From Rhizobium leguminosarum (GTDB lineage: Bacteria; Pseudomonadota; Alphaproteobacteria; Rhizobiales; Rhizobiaceae), in assembly GCF_001679785.1 (NCBI RefSeq), contig NZ_CP016287.1, forward strand, positions 62,001 through 126,000: a stretch of DNA of 64,000 nt, given 5' to 3'. The notes under the pieces are model-generated. The model did not search any database, was not told where the DNA came from, and saw nothing but the letters and a program-made list of their open reading frames with translations. The position numbers were made by a program, and so were the translations under genes. Below are positions 54,307 through 63,842 of the stretch, one piece after another. Every line of letters starts with the position of its first letter. Positions within the stretch are counted from its first letter, which is position 1.

Positions 54307-54834
54307 CTACAAGAGCCCCTTGGCCTTGAAGTCGGCGGCGAAGGTGGCAAGCGGCATAACGAGGGTGAGCGGTTTCCCTTGCAGCGGTTCGGCGCCATAG
54401 CTGGCATACCAATGGGCGGCGCGTTCGCTCTTGGCATCGATGATGAGCAGGATCCCGCCGCCCTCGCTGGCGAGCCGCAGGCAACGGAGCGCTGCAGCAG
54501 CGATGAGCTGGCCGCCTAAACCCTTTCCCGCCACCTTTATGTCGGTTGCCAAGCGCGCAAGCTTGAAGCCTGCGACTTCATGGCGTGCGAGGCCTCTCGT
54601 CAGCTTTGGAGGCACGGCCTCATGCGTAACAGCCGAAGGCGCGACTGTGTAGAATCCGAGGATGCGATCAGGTTGGGCTTTGTCGATAGCGCAGAAGGTC
54701 TTCGCCGCATTCTGCTCATGGCTCTGCCGAGCGAAGCGCCGAATGAACTCGTTCATTGCCGCATCACCGCAATCGAATGAGGCCCGATCGTGCGACTTAG
54801 CGATCGGCTCTTCATGCCAGACGGGGAGGGTCAC
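54307..54834 (-). CDS. GNAT-family toxin (TacT-like)
   Basis: The 175-residue N-acetyltransferase has GFYTVAPSAVTHEAVP, a KLARLATDIKVAGKGLGGQL acetyl-CoA binding block (RxxGxG-like) and IDAKSERAAHWYASYGAEPL. Toxins of this group acetylate charged tRNA and stop translation. It begins at GTG 54834, overlapping the antitoxin stop by four bases (GTGA), which gives translational coupling. The order antitoxin then toxin is typical. Confidence 0.92.
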   Translation of the reverse strand: MTLPVWHEEPIAKSHDRASFDCGDAAMNEFIRRFARQSHEQNAAKTFCAIDKAQPDRILGFYTVAPSAVTHEAVPPKLTRGLARHEVAGFKLARLATDIKVAGKGLGGQLIAAAALRCLRLASEGGGILLIIDAKSERAAHWYASYGAEPLQGKPLTLVMPLATFAADFKAKGLL

Positions 54835-55109
54835 AGGGCATCCGGTAGAGCAGAGATCGCAGCGCGTAGTTTCGCGTTCGGTTTGGGCGGGTGTTCAAGC
54901 AGGTCGAGGATGCGGATGAAATCGCGGCTCGACACGGTCTCAACTTCAGCAGCCTGGATGACGGCTTCGGCTTCAGGTACTATCTTATCGAGAATGAAAT
55001 CGGCCATATCCTTGTTCGAGAGGGCAGCCGCGCGCGCGATCATTGCCTTCTGCTTTGGCGGGATACGCAGCTGGTAGCGTTCGGTTTTGTTGTCCGCGGT
55101 TCTCGGCAT
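54831..55109 (-). CDS. DUF1778-family antitoxin (TacA-like)
   Basis: The 92-residue ribbon-helix-helix protein begins RYQLRIPPKQKAMIARAAAL and continues SNKDMADFILDKIVPEAEAV, the DUF1778 pattern. A C-terminal helix (RDFIRILDLLEHPPKP) would bind the toxin. AAGGAGATAATT precedes the ATG. A perfect palindrome sits 26 bp upstream. It neutralises the GNAT toxin and probably represses the pair. Confidence 0.93.
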   Translation of the reverse strand: MPRTADNKTERYQLRIPPKQKAMIARAAALSNKDMADFILDKIVPEAEAVIQAAEVETVSSRDFIRILDLLEHPPKPNAKLRAAISALPDAL

Positions 55110-55135
55110 AATTATCTCCTTAATCGCAATGTAGC

Positions 55136-55154
55136 GTACACATAGTATGTGTAC
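55136..55154. promoter_or_regulatory. Operator of the TacA/TacT-like pair
   Basis: GTACACATA-G-TATGTGTAC, perfect 9-bp arms, lies 26 bp upstream of the antitoxin ATG (55109) and is placed to block transcription when bound by the antitoxin. Confidence 0.78.
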
Positions 55155-55329
55155 AAGAAGTTTCCTGAGATGATCGCAGCATTCATGGAATGTTCAGCGA
55201 ACACTACTTCGAGAGCCTTCGGCGGGCTTGCGACCTCCTGACCCATTGCCCGTCCATTATCCTTCAAGCGTCCAGTTCGGCTGCTCGGCGTGACGCTTTC
55301 ATCGCTCAATACGATGAAATCGTCGATGT

Positions 55330-56274
55330 TCAGCCACAGTTGCTTGATCTTGGATTGTGACGGGTGCTAGCGACGTCATTGAGCGCAGGTGGCTGATATG
55401 GACGTGCCCGAGCGCTCCCTGAGGATGAAGCTCGCTGGAACACGACGGGCATTCGGAGCCAGCGCTCGGTCGAAAAATACGCCTTAGTCCTCACCTGCGA
55501 ACTTGATGTCGCCTTAAGACCAAGAACAAAATTAAAGATATTTGCGCCGCCGGCTTCGCGCGTGAAGCTGAGATAGGAGCCGAATCGGTCGTATTCAACG
55601 TTTTGAAGGTTTTGGATCGAGGCAAGAGTATCCTCGAAATCACGCCAGCACGCCTGCTTCACAATGATCTCGAAAATGCGCAGGACGGCTGGGGCGAGAC
55701 GCCCCTGAGCGTCGGTCGTCGGCCCAATGATCTTGGCGCGGATCTCAAGAATATCGCCCAATTCATCTCCACGAACCTTAAGGAAGGTCGAGCTGAGTGG
55801 ACGCACCTCGTCCCGTTCGTAGATGCGCTGAAAATAACATTCATAGCTGCGATTGCGCATCGATGCGGCTTTCCATTCGCTCATCTCGATGCCGGCTTCT
55901 CGAAGAGCACCGCAAAAGTTCGACCCCGAGACGCGCCACATCCGCAGAAATTGACTTGCCAACTCCAGCTTCGGGATCTCGATCAGCTGCAGCGACATCG
56001 ACGTCGGCGGGAGTGGAGAAGGAGCCGCCGGATCAGGGCGGGCTGCTGTGCGAGATGATCGGGGAGCCTTATTGAGCGCTCGATTTTCGAAGGGTCCGAC
56101 CGGATCTTCGAGATGATTTAATTCACGGTAAAAAACGACGATGCCTGCAAGGAGCGAAATTGATATCAAAAGCCCTGGCCAAAGCAGGGACCAGCGGTTC
56201 CTCGGCATTGGGAAATTCCGGCGCCAAGGTGGACTTTCGCGAGGAGGATCGACTGCTGATGGCACTTTATCCAC
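55330..56274 (-). CDS. Single-TM protein of unknown function, probable C-terminal frameshift
   Basis: The 314-residue reading from GTG 56274 (GAGG seven bases upstream) has a TM near residues 28-50 (LLWPGLLISISLLAGIVVFY), a Pro/Arg/Ser linker and a soluble domain (SNFCGALREAGIEMSEWKAA, SYECYFQRIYERDEVRPLSS). It resembles rhizobial proteins annotated as DUF6030, from memory. After FVLGLKA the frame becomes low-quality (TSSSQVRTK...). The next frame gives DIKFAGED, a stop, GVFFDRALAPNARRVPASFI, then RERSGTSISATCAQ and TGA at 55376-55378. That is the probable original end, lost by one deleted base near 55513 and one nonsense change. The function is unknown; the gene is perhaps a pseudogene. Confidence 0.68.
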   Translation of the reverse strand: MDKVPSAVDPPRESPPWRRNFPMPRNRWSLLWPGLLISISLLAGIVVFYRELNHLEDPVGPFENRALNKAPRSSRTAARPDPAAPSPLPPTSMSLQLIEIPKLELASQFLRMWRVSGSNFCGALREAGIEMSEWKAASMRNRSYECYFQRIYERDEVRPLSSTFLKVRGDELGDILEIRAKIIGPTTDAQGRLAPAVLRIFEIIVKQACWRDFEDTLASIQNLQNVEYDRFGSYLSFTREAGGANIFNFVLGLKATSSSQVRTKAYFSTERWLRMPVVFQRASSSGSARARPYQPPALNDVASTRHNPRSSNCG

Positions 56275-56621
56275 GGCGCGACCTCACAAGCAAAATAGGA
56301 GCGGCTGCGAGTTCGAACTCAATCAACCTCGATCCTATTTGCAACCAACTGTCGGTCGGCGCTCGGACCAATCAGCGCCCTGCTGGCAACTCCTTCTGAG
56401 GTGAGCAACGGATGCGAAACGGTACAGTCTGTCCGACTCACCTCACTGCAAGTGTGAAGTCGCGTGCGTGGAGCGTCAAGCAGCAACCCCAGTGGATGGC
56501 GCTCGTCCTCTAGTATTCCCGTGGCGGCTTTGCAATGTCGGGAGCATCGGCGGGCGTTTCAAAGAACGAACGCAATCTGCGAGCAGACGGCAGCCCTAGA
56601 CAATACTTTGAAGCAATGGTG
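56275..56621. other. Intergenic stretch, nothing identified
   Basis: These 347 bases lie between the start of the preceding minus-strand gene and the stop of the RraA-like gene. No supported frame, RNA or hairpin was seen. Confidence 0.5.
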
Positions 56622-57344
56622 TCACGCCGTCATATGACGCGCTTGACGCCAGGCCTCATAACGTTCGAGGGTCTCCTTGTTGGGCGGGTATACCCCCAAG
56701 GTCGATTTCCCTGACTCGATTTCCAGCTTGAGAAACTCTTCCTGCTCCTCCATCGCAACAGCTTCTTCGGCAATGTCATCGACATATTCCCGCGGAATAA
56801 CGATCACCGCTTCGCTGTCGCCGAAGATGATGTCATCGGGATAAACGGCGACGCCGCCGCAGGCGATTGGCTGGTTCATGTCTGACGCATGGTGGGCAAC
56901 CAGGTTCGCCGGCGCTGCCGGTCCCATGCAGTAGGTCGGGAGCCCCAGCTGCGCGACGTCGGCTGTATCGCGGACGCCGCCGTCGAGCACGAGGCCGGCG
57001 GCGCCACGATAGACGAGGCGGCGGGCGAGCATGGCGCCGATGCCGGCGACTTCCGCCAAGGAGCGGCAATCGAAGACGAGAACATGGCCCTCGGAGATCG
57101 TATCGATGGCCTTGCGCTGCTGATTGGATGGATCAGAACTATACGTCGAACCGTCGATATCTTCCCGTGCGGGAATGTAGCGTACGGTGACGGCTGGGCC
57201 GATCATCGGCCTGCCGGCGCTCGCCAGCGGCCGCACGCCACGAACCGCGGTGTTCTTCAGGCCACGCTTCAGCAGCAGAGTGCTAAGACTTGCAGAATTC
57301 GTCCGCAAAAGCTTTTCGTAAACCGATGGGTCCAAAGCCGTCAT
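56622..57344 (-). CDS. RraA-family protein, second copy (probable oxo-acid aldolase/decarboxylase)
   Basis: The product is about 240 residues from ATG 57344 (TGGAGG upstream), so the longer start at 57356 is not used. It has VTVRYIPAREDIDG, MLARRLVYRGAAGLVLDG and the metal-site GGVRDTADV, and ends VAMEEQEEFLKLEIESGKST and LGVYPPNKETLERYEAWR. It has the same organisation as the protein at 24572-25282 and is clearly paralogous. It follows the IclR regulator gene by about 80 bp, with a Dpp-type importer divergent from that regulator. Its reaction is not established. Confidence 0.85.
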   Translation of the reverse strand: MTALDPSVYEKLLRTNSASLSTLLLKRGLKNTAVRGVRPLASAGRPMIGPAVTVRYIPAREDIDGSTYSSDPSNQQRKAIDTISEGHVLVFDCRSLAEVAGIGAMLARRLVYRGAAGLVLDGGVRDTADVAQLGLPTYCMGPAAPANLVAHHASDMNQPIACGGVAVYPDDIIFGDSEAVIVIPREYVDDIAEEAVAMEEQEEFLKLEIESGKSTLGVYPPNKETLERYEAWRQARHMTA

Positions 57345-57423
57345 GAGATCCTCCATTGTCCGCAGGAAGCTCTAGCATAACGAGAAGATAGTTCAATACT
57401 GAATTTGATGTTTGCTATTTGGA

Positions 57424-58200
57424 TCATGGCTGCTTGCCATTGATCACCTTTGTCAAGATGGCGGCACCGTCCACAACCTCGCGCTTGATTGCCCGTGCCC
57501 TGTCCGGCGTCGCTTCACCAATGAATGGGACGCTGATCGTCGCGACAAGCCGACCTTCGGAATCGAAGACGGGCGCGGCAAAAGCCCGGAGGCCAAGGTT
57601 GGATTCCTGATTGTCCTCGGCGCATCCGTTGCGCCGAATTTCAACGAGTGCTTCCTTCAGCGCCTCCGGATCGGTAATCGTATATGGCGTCTTCGACTCC
57701 AGCCCGCCGCTGCAGTAAGCCTCGATGTCACCGTAGTCCGAATAGGCAAGGGCGAGCTTGCCGGCGGCGCCGACATGTTTACGCGAGCGACTGCCGACCT
57801 TAATGAAAAGCGAATAATCGCCCGGGCTGGCGGCCGCAAATATCGTTATCATCTCGTTGCCTTCCGGGGCAGCCAACCTGAAGGACTCGAAAATGCGGTC
57901 GGCCGCAGCCGTTAGGATCGGCCTTGCCGCTTCGATCACCGTTGCCCTGTCGGCGCCGGGCGAGATGCGCCGCGCAAGCTCGATGAATTTTGGCCCCAAC
58001 TCATAGGAAGCCCCACCATTCACCCGTGCCACGAGGCCGTGCGCGGCCAATGAATTGAGGATCCGATAGACGGTCGAACGCGGAGCTCCCAGCTGATCCA
58101 CCAGCGCGGCCAGGGAAATTCCCGTCTTCGCATCGGCAACGGCCTCAAGCAGGTGGGCGGTCTTTTCAACGACGGGTGATCCGTGTTTTGGTTCAATCAT
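57424..58200 (-). CDS. IclR-family transcriptional regulator
   Basis: The product is about 258 residues from ATG 58200. A winged helix spans residues 8-75 (VEKTAHLLEAVADAKTGISL, LGAPRSTVYRILNSLAAHGL) and the IclR effector domain follows (GLRAFAAPVFDSEGRLVATI, SVPFIGEA). The 83 codons in front of this ATG belong to an open frame that runs into the divergent gene and are not conserved. It is transcribed away from the importer at 58415, so it probably regulates both that importer and the RraA-like gene. Confidence 0.9.
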   Translation of the reverse strand: MIEPKHGSPVVEKTAHLLEAVADAKTGISLAALVDQLGAPRSTVYRILNSLAAHGLVARVNGGASYELGPKFIELARRISPGADRATVIEAARPILTAAADRIFESFRLAAPEGNEMITIFAAASPGDYSLFIKVGSRSRKHVGAAGKLALAYSDYGDIEAYCSGGLESKTPYTITDPEALKEALVEIRRNGCAEDNQESNLGLRAFAAPVFDSEGRLVATISVPFIGEATPDRARAIKREVVDGAAILTKVINGKQP

Positions 58201-58414
58201 GAACTTTGAAATCCATATAAGAATTATAATATTGACTTCGCTGGGCGGAGCGAGCATGTTCAGTGGTGCGGATGTCACATTTGACACTACGCGCTTGGCG
58301 GAGGAAGTAAAGCCATTTGGATACCCGCTGCGGCGGTGCGCAACCGGATGGTTTTCACAAGACGGCACTGCGATGGACGGGATGCCGCTCGTTTGGATCT
58401 GGAGGAGGGATTTC

Positions 58415-59935
58415 ATGAAGAAGATGAAGGGAATTGGTGCGCTGAGCATTGGCCTAGCATTTCTGCTGGCTCCGGGCAGCGCAATTCACGCCGACGCTGC
58501 CTCGGATAAGCTGACGGTGGTGGTGACCGATGAACCGAAGTCGCTCGATCCTTGTGACACCGACCTTTCGGGCAATTCTCGCATTCTGCACAACAACATC
58601 ACGGAAGCGCTGGTCAATCTGAGCCCGGCCGACGGATCGGTCGTCCCGAGCCTAGCCACCGGCTGGCGGCAATTGGACCAACTGACCTGGGAATTCAAGC
58701 TCCGCGACGACGTCACCTTCCATGACGGCAAGGCGTTCGATGCCAGTGCCGTCGTTGCCGCTCTCAAGCGGGCGCAGGATCCGGCACTGGCCTGCGAAGT
58801 CGGACTTGCGACGTTGAAGGGCGTCAAGTTCAATGCAGAAGCGGTGAACCCGACGACCCTCCTCATCAAAACGGATATCGTCGAGCCGATCCTGCCGAAC
58901 AAGATGTCCGCCGTGGACATCGGTTCGCCGGCGACCCCGAACGACGGCAAGTCGCGCTCCCCGGCCGGAACCGGACCTTACAAGCTTGCAGCGTGGACGC
59001 CTGGGCAATCAGTCGACCTCGTGGCCTATGACGGCTATTGGGGCGACAAGCCGGCGATCAAGAACGCGACCATCATCTGGCGCGCCGAATCCGCTGTTCG
59101 CGCGGCGATGGTCGCCACCGGGGAGGCGCAGATCGCATATGAAATAGCGCCCCAGGACGGCACCACGGAACAGGATCATGCCTTCCCGAACGCCGAAACC
59201 TCGCTGCTGAGGATCGACGCAGAAATTCCGCCGCTCAACGACAAACGCGTGCGCGAAGCCCTTAATCTTGCGATCGACCGGGACGGCCTTGTCGGCACCA
59301 TCTTCCACCAGGATGCCCAAAAGGCGATGCAGGCTGTGCCGCCGTCAGTCTTCGGCTTCAATCCCGACATCCCCATCTGGACGTACGATCCGGAAAAAGC
59401 GAAATCCCTGCTCGCCGCGGCGAAAGCCGATGGCGTGCCGGTCGACAAGGAAATCGTCATCTACGGCCGCATCGGCATCTATCCCAATTCGTCCGAAAGC
59501 CTGGAAGCCATTCAGGCGATGCTCGCGGATACCGGCTTCAATGCCCGGCTCGAAATGCTTGAAACAAGCCCGTGGCTGAAGAAGCTGCTGAAGCCTTGGG
59601 ACAAGGAACGTCAGCCGTCGATCCTGCAGACGCAGATCGACAACACCGAAGGCGACGCCGTATTTACGCTGCCGAACCGTTTTACCACCGACGGCAACCA
59701 GTCGACCATCGCCGATACCAGGCTCGACACGTTGATTGCCGGCGCGTCGAAGGCAACCGGCGACGAACGCAAGAAACTGTTCGAGGAGGCGTTCAGCTAC
59801 ATCGCCGTCGATGCGGTCAATATCGTCCCGCTGTTCCACATGGTCACGATTGCCCGCGTCGCCGAGACCGTCACCTACACGCCCGATGTGCAGGCCGGCA
59901 ACGAGATCAAGCTTAAATCGATCAGCTACCGCTGA
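58415..59935 (+). CDS. Family-5 extracellular solute-binding protein (Dpp/Opp type), paralogue of 20468-21988
   Basis: The product is 506 residues from ATG 58415 (GGAGGAGGGATTTC upstream); the frame reaching back to 58199 is an untranslated leader. Signal peptide: MKGIGALSIGLAFLLAPGSA. Signatures are VVTDEPKSLDPCDTDLSGNS, TWEFKLRDDVTFHDGKAFDA and GTGPYKLAAWTPGQSVDLVA. The end VNIVPLFHMVTIARV parallels the binding protein at 20468-21988, which has exactly the same length. It captures the ligand for the channel encoded right after it. Confidence 0.94.
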   Translation: MKKMKGIGALSIGLAFLLAPGSAIHADAASDKLTVVVTDEPKSLDPCDTDLSGNSRILHNNITEALVNLSPADGSVVPSLATGWRQLDQLTWEFKLRDDVTFHDGKAFDASAVVAALKRAQDPALACEVGLATLKGVKFNAEAVNPTTLLIKTDIVEPILPNKMSAVDIGSPATPNDGKSRSPAGTGPYKLAAWTPGQSVDLVAYDGYWGDKPAIKNATIIWRAESAVRAAMVATGEAQIAYEIAPQDGTTEQDHAFPNAETSLLRIDAEIPPLNDKRVREALNLAIDRDGLVGTIFHQDAQKAMQAVPPSVFGFNPDIPIWTYDPEKAKSLLAAAKADGVPVDKEIVIYGRIGIYPNSSESLEAIQAMLADTGFNARLEMLETSPWLKKLLKPWDKERQPSILQTQIDNTEGDAVFTLPNRFTTDGNQSTIADTRLDTLIAGASKATGDERKKLFEEAFSYIAVDAVNIVPLFHMVTIARVAETVTYTPDVQAGNEIKLKSISYR

Positions 59936-59974
59936 CCGCCAGACTGGTCGCCGAACGTCCCTTGAGGAGAGCGG

Positions 59975-60895
59975 ATGTCCTTCACCTACTTCCTGAAACG
60001 TGCGGCCTTTGCGGCACTCGCGCTTGCCGCACTGATGACATCTGCCTTCTTCCTGGTGCGATTGACGGGCGATCCCGTCAACCTCTACCTGCCCGTCGAT
60101 GCCTCGGATGCCGCGCGCGAAGCCATGCGTGTCCGTCTCGGCCTCGATCGCTCCCTCCCGTGGCAATTCCTCGATTGGGCCGGGGACATGCTGAGCCTCG
60201 ATTTCGGCACGTCGCTTTGGCACAACCGCCCGGCCATGGACGTTGTCCTGGAGGCGTTGCCGAATACGCTGGCGCTCGGTGCCATCGCCTTGACCCTGGC
60301 CTTCATCGCTGCCGTCGTCATTGGATCGATTGCCGCTGTGAATGCCGGCGGCTGGATCGACCGGGCTGTCAACGTGCTGTCGCAGGCAGCGGCCAGCGTG
60401 CCGGATTTCTGGCTCGGGCTGATGGGCGTCCTGCTGTTTGCCGTCACCTTGCGCATTCTGCCGACATCGGGTTTCGGCGGTCCGATCTATTGGATCCTGC
60501 CGGTCGCCTGTCTTTTTGCCAGACCGTTCGGGACGCTGGTGCAGATCGTCCGCGGCTCGATGATCGAAGCACTGAATGCGACATTTGTCCGGACTGCGCG
60601 GGCCAAAGGCGCGCGCGGCGGCCGGGTTACCTTCGTGCATGCGCTGCGCAATGCCCTGCTGCCCGCGGTGACCGTCACCGGTGACCTCGCCGCCCAGTTC
60701 GCCGGTGGCGGTGGCGTCGTCGAGGTTGTTTTCGGGTTTCCCGGCATCGGCAAGCTGCTGATCGATGGCATCCTGAAGCGCGACTTCGCGATCGTCCAGG
60801 CATCGATCTTCGCGGTCGCCGTCGTCATCTTCTGCATCAATATCCTGGTCGACATGCTCTATGCATCGATCGATCCGCGCGTGAGGGTCGAATGA
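59975..60895 (+). CDS. Dpp/Opp-type ABC transporter permease (DppB-like)
   Basis: The 306-residue product begins with a TM FAALALAALMTSAFFLVRLT, then GDPVNLYLPVDASDAAREAM, the DppB loop. It carries RTARAKGARGGRVTFVHALR and VDMLYASIDPRVRVE at the end. It forms the channel with the DppC-like product of the next gene, which it overlaps by four bases. Confidence 0.94.
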   Translation: MSFTYFLKRAAFAALALAALMTSAFFLVRLTGDPVNLYLPVDASDAAREAMRVRLGLDRSLPWQFLDWAGDMLSLDFGTSLWHNRPAMDVVLEALPNTLALGAIALTLAFIAAVVIGSIAAVNAGGWIDRAVNVLSQAAASVPDFWLGLMGVLLFAVTLRILPTSGFGGPIYWILPVACLFARPFGTLVQIVRGSMIEALNATFVRTARAKGARGGRVTFVHALRNALLPAVTVTGDLAAQFAGGGGVVEVVFGFPGIGKLLIDGILKRDFAIVQASIFAVAVVIFCINILVDMLYASIDPRVRVE

Positions 60896-61809
60896 CCAGC
60901 ACGTCCGCCGACTTCCTCCCTGCCCGCGAGCGCCGAAGCCGCCGCATCTTGTGGTTCATGCGGGCGCTCGCGGGTGACCCGATGGCCGTCGCTGCGACAA
61001 TCTGGCTGCTGATCGTCGTCCTTGCCATTCTTGCGGATGCATCGTCGCTGCTCGGCGAAAACCGTATTTCGCTGAAGGCGCGCAACCTGCCGCCCTTCGA
61101 CTTTGGCCAGTCCTGGACGTTGTGGCTGGGCGCCGACGCCCTCGGGCGCCCGCTCCTCGTTCGCCTCATCCAGGCGGCATCGACGACGATCGGCATAGCG
61201 CTTGTGACTGTTCTGACGAGCCTGATCGGCGGAACGCTGCTCGGCGTGATCGCCGGTTACTTCGGTGGCATCATCGGCAACCTTGTCATGCGGATCTGCG
61301 ACATCATCCTGGGTTTCCCGACGCTGCTGGTGGCGCTCTTCGGGCTCTACCTGTTCGGCCCGAGCGTCGGCAACCTCATCATCGTGCTCGCCGTTACCCG
61401 CATGCCTGCCTATATCCGCGTCGCAAGAGCCGAAACTCTGGAAGTCCGGGAGAGGCTTTTCGTTGATGCGGCGCGCGTCTTCGGCGGCGGGCCTGTCTGG
61501 ATATTGCGCAATCACATTCTCCCGAGCGTCGCTCCCACGATGCTGACGCTCGCCTCGGTCAATCTCGCCATGGTGATGCTGTTCGAATCCGGGCTGAGCT
61601 ATCTCGGTCTCGGCATCCAGCCGCCTGCCGTGAGCTGGGGTCTGATGGTGGCGCAGGGCCAGGGATATCTGTCATCCGCCTGGTGGCTCGGCTTTTTCCC
61701 CGGTCTGGCTGTGATGCTCACGACCATGTCCTTCAATCTCCTCGCCAACTGGTTCCGGATCGTCAATGACCCGTCGCAGCACTGGCGTCTTGTCAGCCGG
61801 AGGCGCTGA
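60892..61809 (+). CDS. Dpp/Opp-type ABC transporter permease (DppC-like)
   Basis: The 305-residue product has TM MAVAATIWLLIVVLAILADA, then LWLGADALGRPLLVRLIQAA. The coupling loop is DAARVFGGGPVWILRNHILP and PPAVSWGLMVAQGQGYLSS follows. It is the partner of the DppB-like protein. Its stop overlaps the ATPase start by one base. Confidence 0.94.
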   Translation: MTSTSADFLPARERRSRRILWFMRALAGDPMAVAATIWLLIVVLAILADASSLLGENRISLKARNLPPFDFGQSWTLWLGADALGRPLLVRLIQAASTTIGIALVTVLTSLIGGTLLGVIAGYFGGIIGNLVMRICDIILGFPTLLVALFGLYLFGPSVGNLIIVLAVTRMPAYIRVARAETLEVRERLFVDAARVFGGGPVWILRNHILPSVAPTMLTLASVNLAMVMLFESGLSYLGLGIQPPAVSWGLMVAQGQGYLSSAWWLGFFPGLAVMLTTMSFNLLANWFRIVNDPSQHWRLVSRRR

Positions 61810-62780
61810 TGGCTCTTCTCGAAGTCAAGGACTTGCAGGTCAGTTTCGATACGGCAGCCGGCCGCATCCTGGCGCTCAACGGCGTTTCTTTCTCGCTCGA
61901 GCGTGGGGAGGTCCTGGCGCTTCTCGGCGAAAGCGGCTCAGGGAAGTCGGTGACCGCATCGGCCATCATGGATCTCGTTCCCAACCCGCCGGGCGAAATC
62001 AATCAAGGATCGATCCGTTTCGACGGTGTCGAGCTGTTGCAGCTCTCGCGGAACGAGCGGCGCGATCTTTGCGGCGATCGGATCGCCCTGATTTTTCAGG
62101 ATGCGCTCGCAGCGCTCAACCCGGTCTATTCCGTGGGCTGGCAGATTGCCGAAATGTTCCGTATCCACGGCCGCACTCCGGAAGGTGGCGTCGAAAAGGC
62201 CGTGATCGACCTTCTGACGGCCATCGGCATTCCTGACCCTGAAAGCCGTGCCAGGCAATATCCTCATGAGTTTTCGGGCGGTATGCGCCAACGCATCATG
62301 ATCGCCATGGCAGTGGCGTTGGAACCGGATGTCATCATTGCAGACGAGCCGACGACAGCGCTCGACGTCACGATCCAGGCGCAGGTGGTCGATCTTCTGG
62401 AGACGATCCGCAAACGCAGCGATGCCGGCATGATCTTCATCACCCATGATCTCGGCGTCGTCGCCGAACTCGCCGATCGGGTCGCCGTCATGTATGCCGG
62501 CCGCGTCGTCGAGACCGCAGGCGTCTTCGAACTGTTCGAAGATGCCCGCCATCCCTACAGCGTCGGATTGCTTGCCTCGCAGCCGCGCATGGACACGGAT
62601 GAAGACGAATTGGTGCCGATCCCCGGCTCCGCCCCCAATCCTGTCGCCCTGCCCTCCGGCTGCGCCTTCAGAACCCGCTGTCCACGCGCCGAAGGGCTCT
62701 GTGCCGAGGTCGTCCCCCATCTCGAAATCGTAGGGCCGGGCCGCCAGGCCGCCTGCCACTTCCCGGTATCACCAGTATGA
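61809..62780 (+). CDS. Dpp/Opp-type ABC ATPase (DppD-like)
   Basis: The 323-residue product has Walker [16 protein letters not shown], signature [16 protein letters not shown] and Walker [15 protein letters not shown]. The C-terminal oligopeptide-type zinc-like region [17 protein letters not shown] includes Cys motifs seen in DppD/OppD. It pairs with the DppF-like ATPase encoded next. Equivalent domains are fused in one protein at 30076-31710. Confidence 0.95.
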   Translation: MALLEVKDLQVSFDTAAGRILALNGVSFSLERGEVLALLGESGSGKSVTASAIMDLVPNPPGEINQGSIRFDGVELLQLSRNERRDLCGDRIALIFQDALAALNPVYSVGWQIAEMFRIHGRTPEGGVEKAVIDLLTAIGIPDPESRARQYPHEFSGGMRQRIMIAMAVALEPDVIIADEPTTALDVTIQAQVVDLLETIRKRSDAGMIFITHDLGVVAELADRVAVMYAGRVVETAGVFELFEDARHPYSVGLLASQPRMDTDEDELVPIPGSAPNPVALPSGCAFRTRCPRAEGLCAEVVPHLEIVGPGRQAACHFPVSPV

Positions 62781-63778
62781 TCGAACCTCTGCTCAAGGTC
62801 CAAAACCTTTCCCGGCACTTCGGCAGCGCCTCGGCGCCGGTGCGTGCCGTTGACGATGTGAGCTTCGAGATTGCCAAGGGAGAGACGCTCGGCCTCGTCG
62901 GCGAAAGCGGTTGCGGCAAAACCTCGCTGGTTCGGACGCTCTTGAAGCTTGGGCCGGCGACAAGCGGCAGCGCTTTGCTCGACGGCGTGGACATTACGAC
63001 AGCCAGCGGCCGGCGGCTGCATGAATTGCGCCGCAAGATGCAGGTCGTTTTCCAGGATCCTTACCAGTCGCTCAATCCCCGCATGCGAGTCGACCGGCTG
63101 ATTTCCGAACCCTGGGCGTTGCACCCGGGGGTCGTGCCCAAGAGCAGCTGGCGGGAGGAGACGGTCAAGCTGCTCGAATCCGTCGGGCTGCGCGCCGAAC
63201 ATGCGGACCGTTATCCCTCGGAATTTTCAGGCGGCCAGCGGCAGCGCCTTGGCATTGCCCGCGCTCTCGCGCTTAATCCGACACTACTTGTCTGCGACGA
63301 GCCTGTCTCGGCCCTCGACGTCTCGGTCCAGGCGCAAGTGATCAACCTGCTCGCCGGACTGAGGCGCGAGCGCAATCTGGCGATGCTGTTCGTCGCGCAT
63401 GATCTCGCCGTCGTGCGGCATGTCTCCGACCGTGTCATGGTCATGTATCTCGGCAAGATCATCGAAACGGGGCCGAAGCAATCGATCTTCAGCGCAGCGG
63501 CTCATCCCTACACGCAGGCGCTGATGTCGGCGGTCCCGACACCGGATCCGAGGCGTCGCGCGCAGCGCAAGCGCATCGTCCTGCAGGGCGATCTGCCGAG
63601 TCCCGCAAATCCGCCTAGCGGATGCCGTTTTCGAACGCGTTGCTGGAAAGCAACGTCGATCTGCGCAGAACAGGAGCCTACGCTGACCACGCGAACGGCG
63701 GCCCCTGGTCTTCTGACCGCCTGTCATCACGCCGATCCGGAAATCGCCACCGAGATCCCTCGTCTTGAAAGGACCTGA
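62777..63778 (+). CDS. Dpp/Opp-type ABC ATPase (DppF-like)
   Basis: The 333-residue product has Walker A GESGCGKTSLVRTLL, FQDPYQSLNPRMRVDRLISE, FSGGQRQRLGIARALA, LLVCDEPVSALDVS and a C-terminal CRFRTRCWKATSICAEQEP Cys cluster. It is the last gene of the importer operon. The following 64 bp hold no gene. Confidence 0.95.
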   Translation: MIEPLLKVQNLSRHFGSASAPVRAVDDVSFEIAKGETLGLVGESGCGKTSLVRTLLKLGPATSGSALLDGVDITTASGRRLHELRRKMQVVFQDPYQSLNPRMRVDRLISEPWALHPGVVPKSSWREETVKLLESVGLRAEHADRYPSEFSGGQRQRLGIARALALNPTLLVCDEPVSALDVSVQAQVINLLAGLRRERNLAMLFVAHDLAVVRHVSDRVMVMYLGKIIETGPKQSIFSAAAHPYTQALMSAVPTPDPRRRAQRKRIVLQGDLPSPANPPSGCRFRTRCWKATSICAEQEPTLTTRTAAPGLLTACHHADPEIATEIPRLERT

Positions 63779-63842
63779 ACCCAGGCCCATTATGCCAAGG
63801 TGATCGCAAAGCTGCGCATACTGTCACGCCGGTCAGCTATGA

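Noticed and set aside
55191..55203. TGTTCAGCGAACA palindrome as a LexA/SOS box
   Set aside because: Alphaproteobacterial LexA sites are direct GTTC repeats with 7-nt spacing; this is a short inverted repeat with no SOS gene next to it.
58199..58414. Upstream extension of the binding-protein frame at 58415
   Set aside because: A strong ribosome site and signal peptide start at 58415; the extension overlaps the divergent IclR start and promoter.
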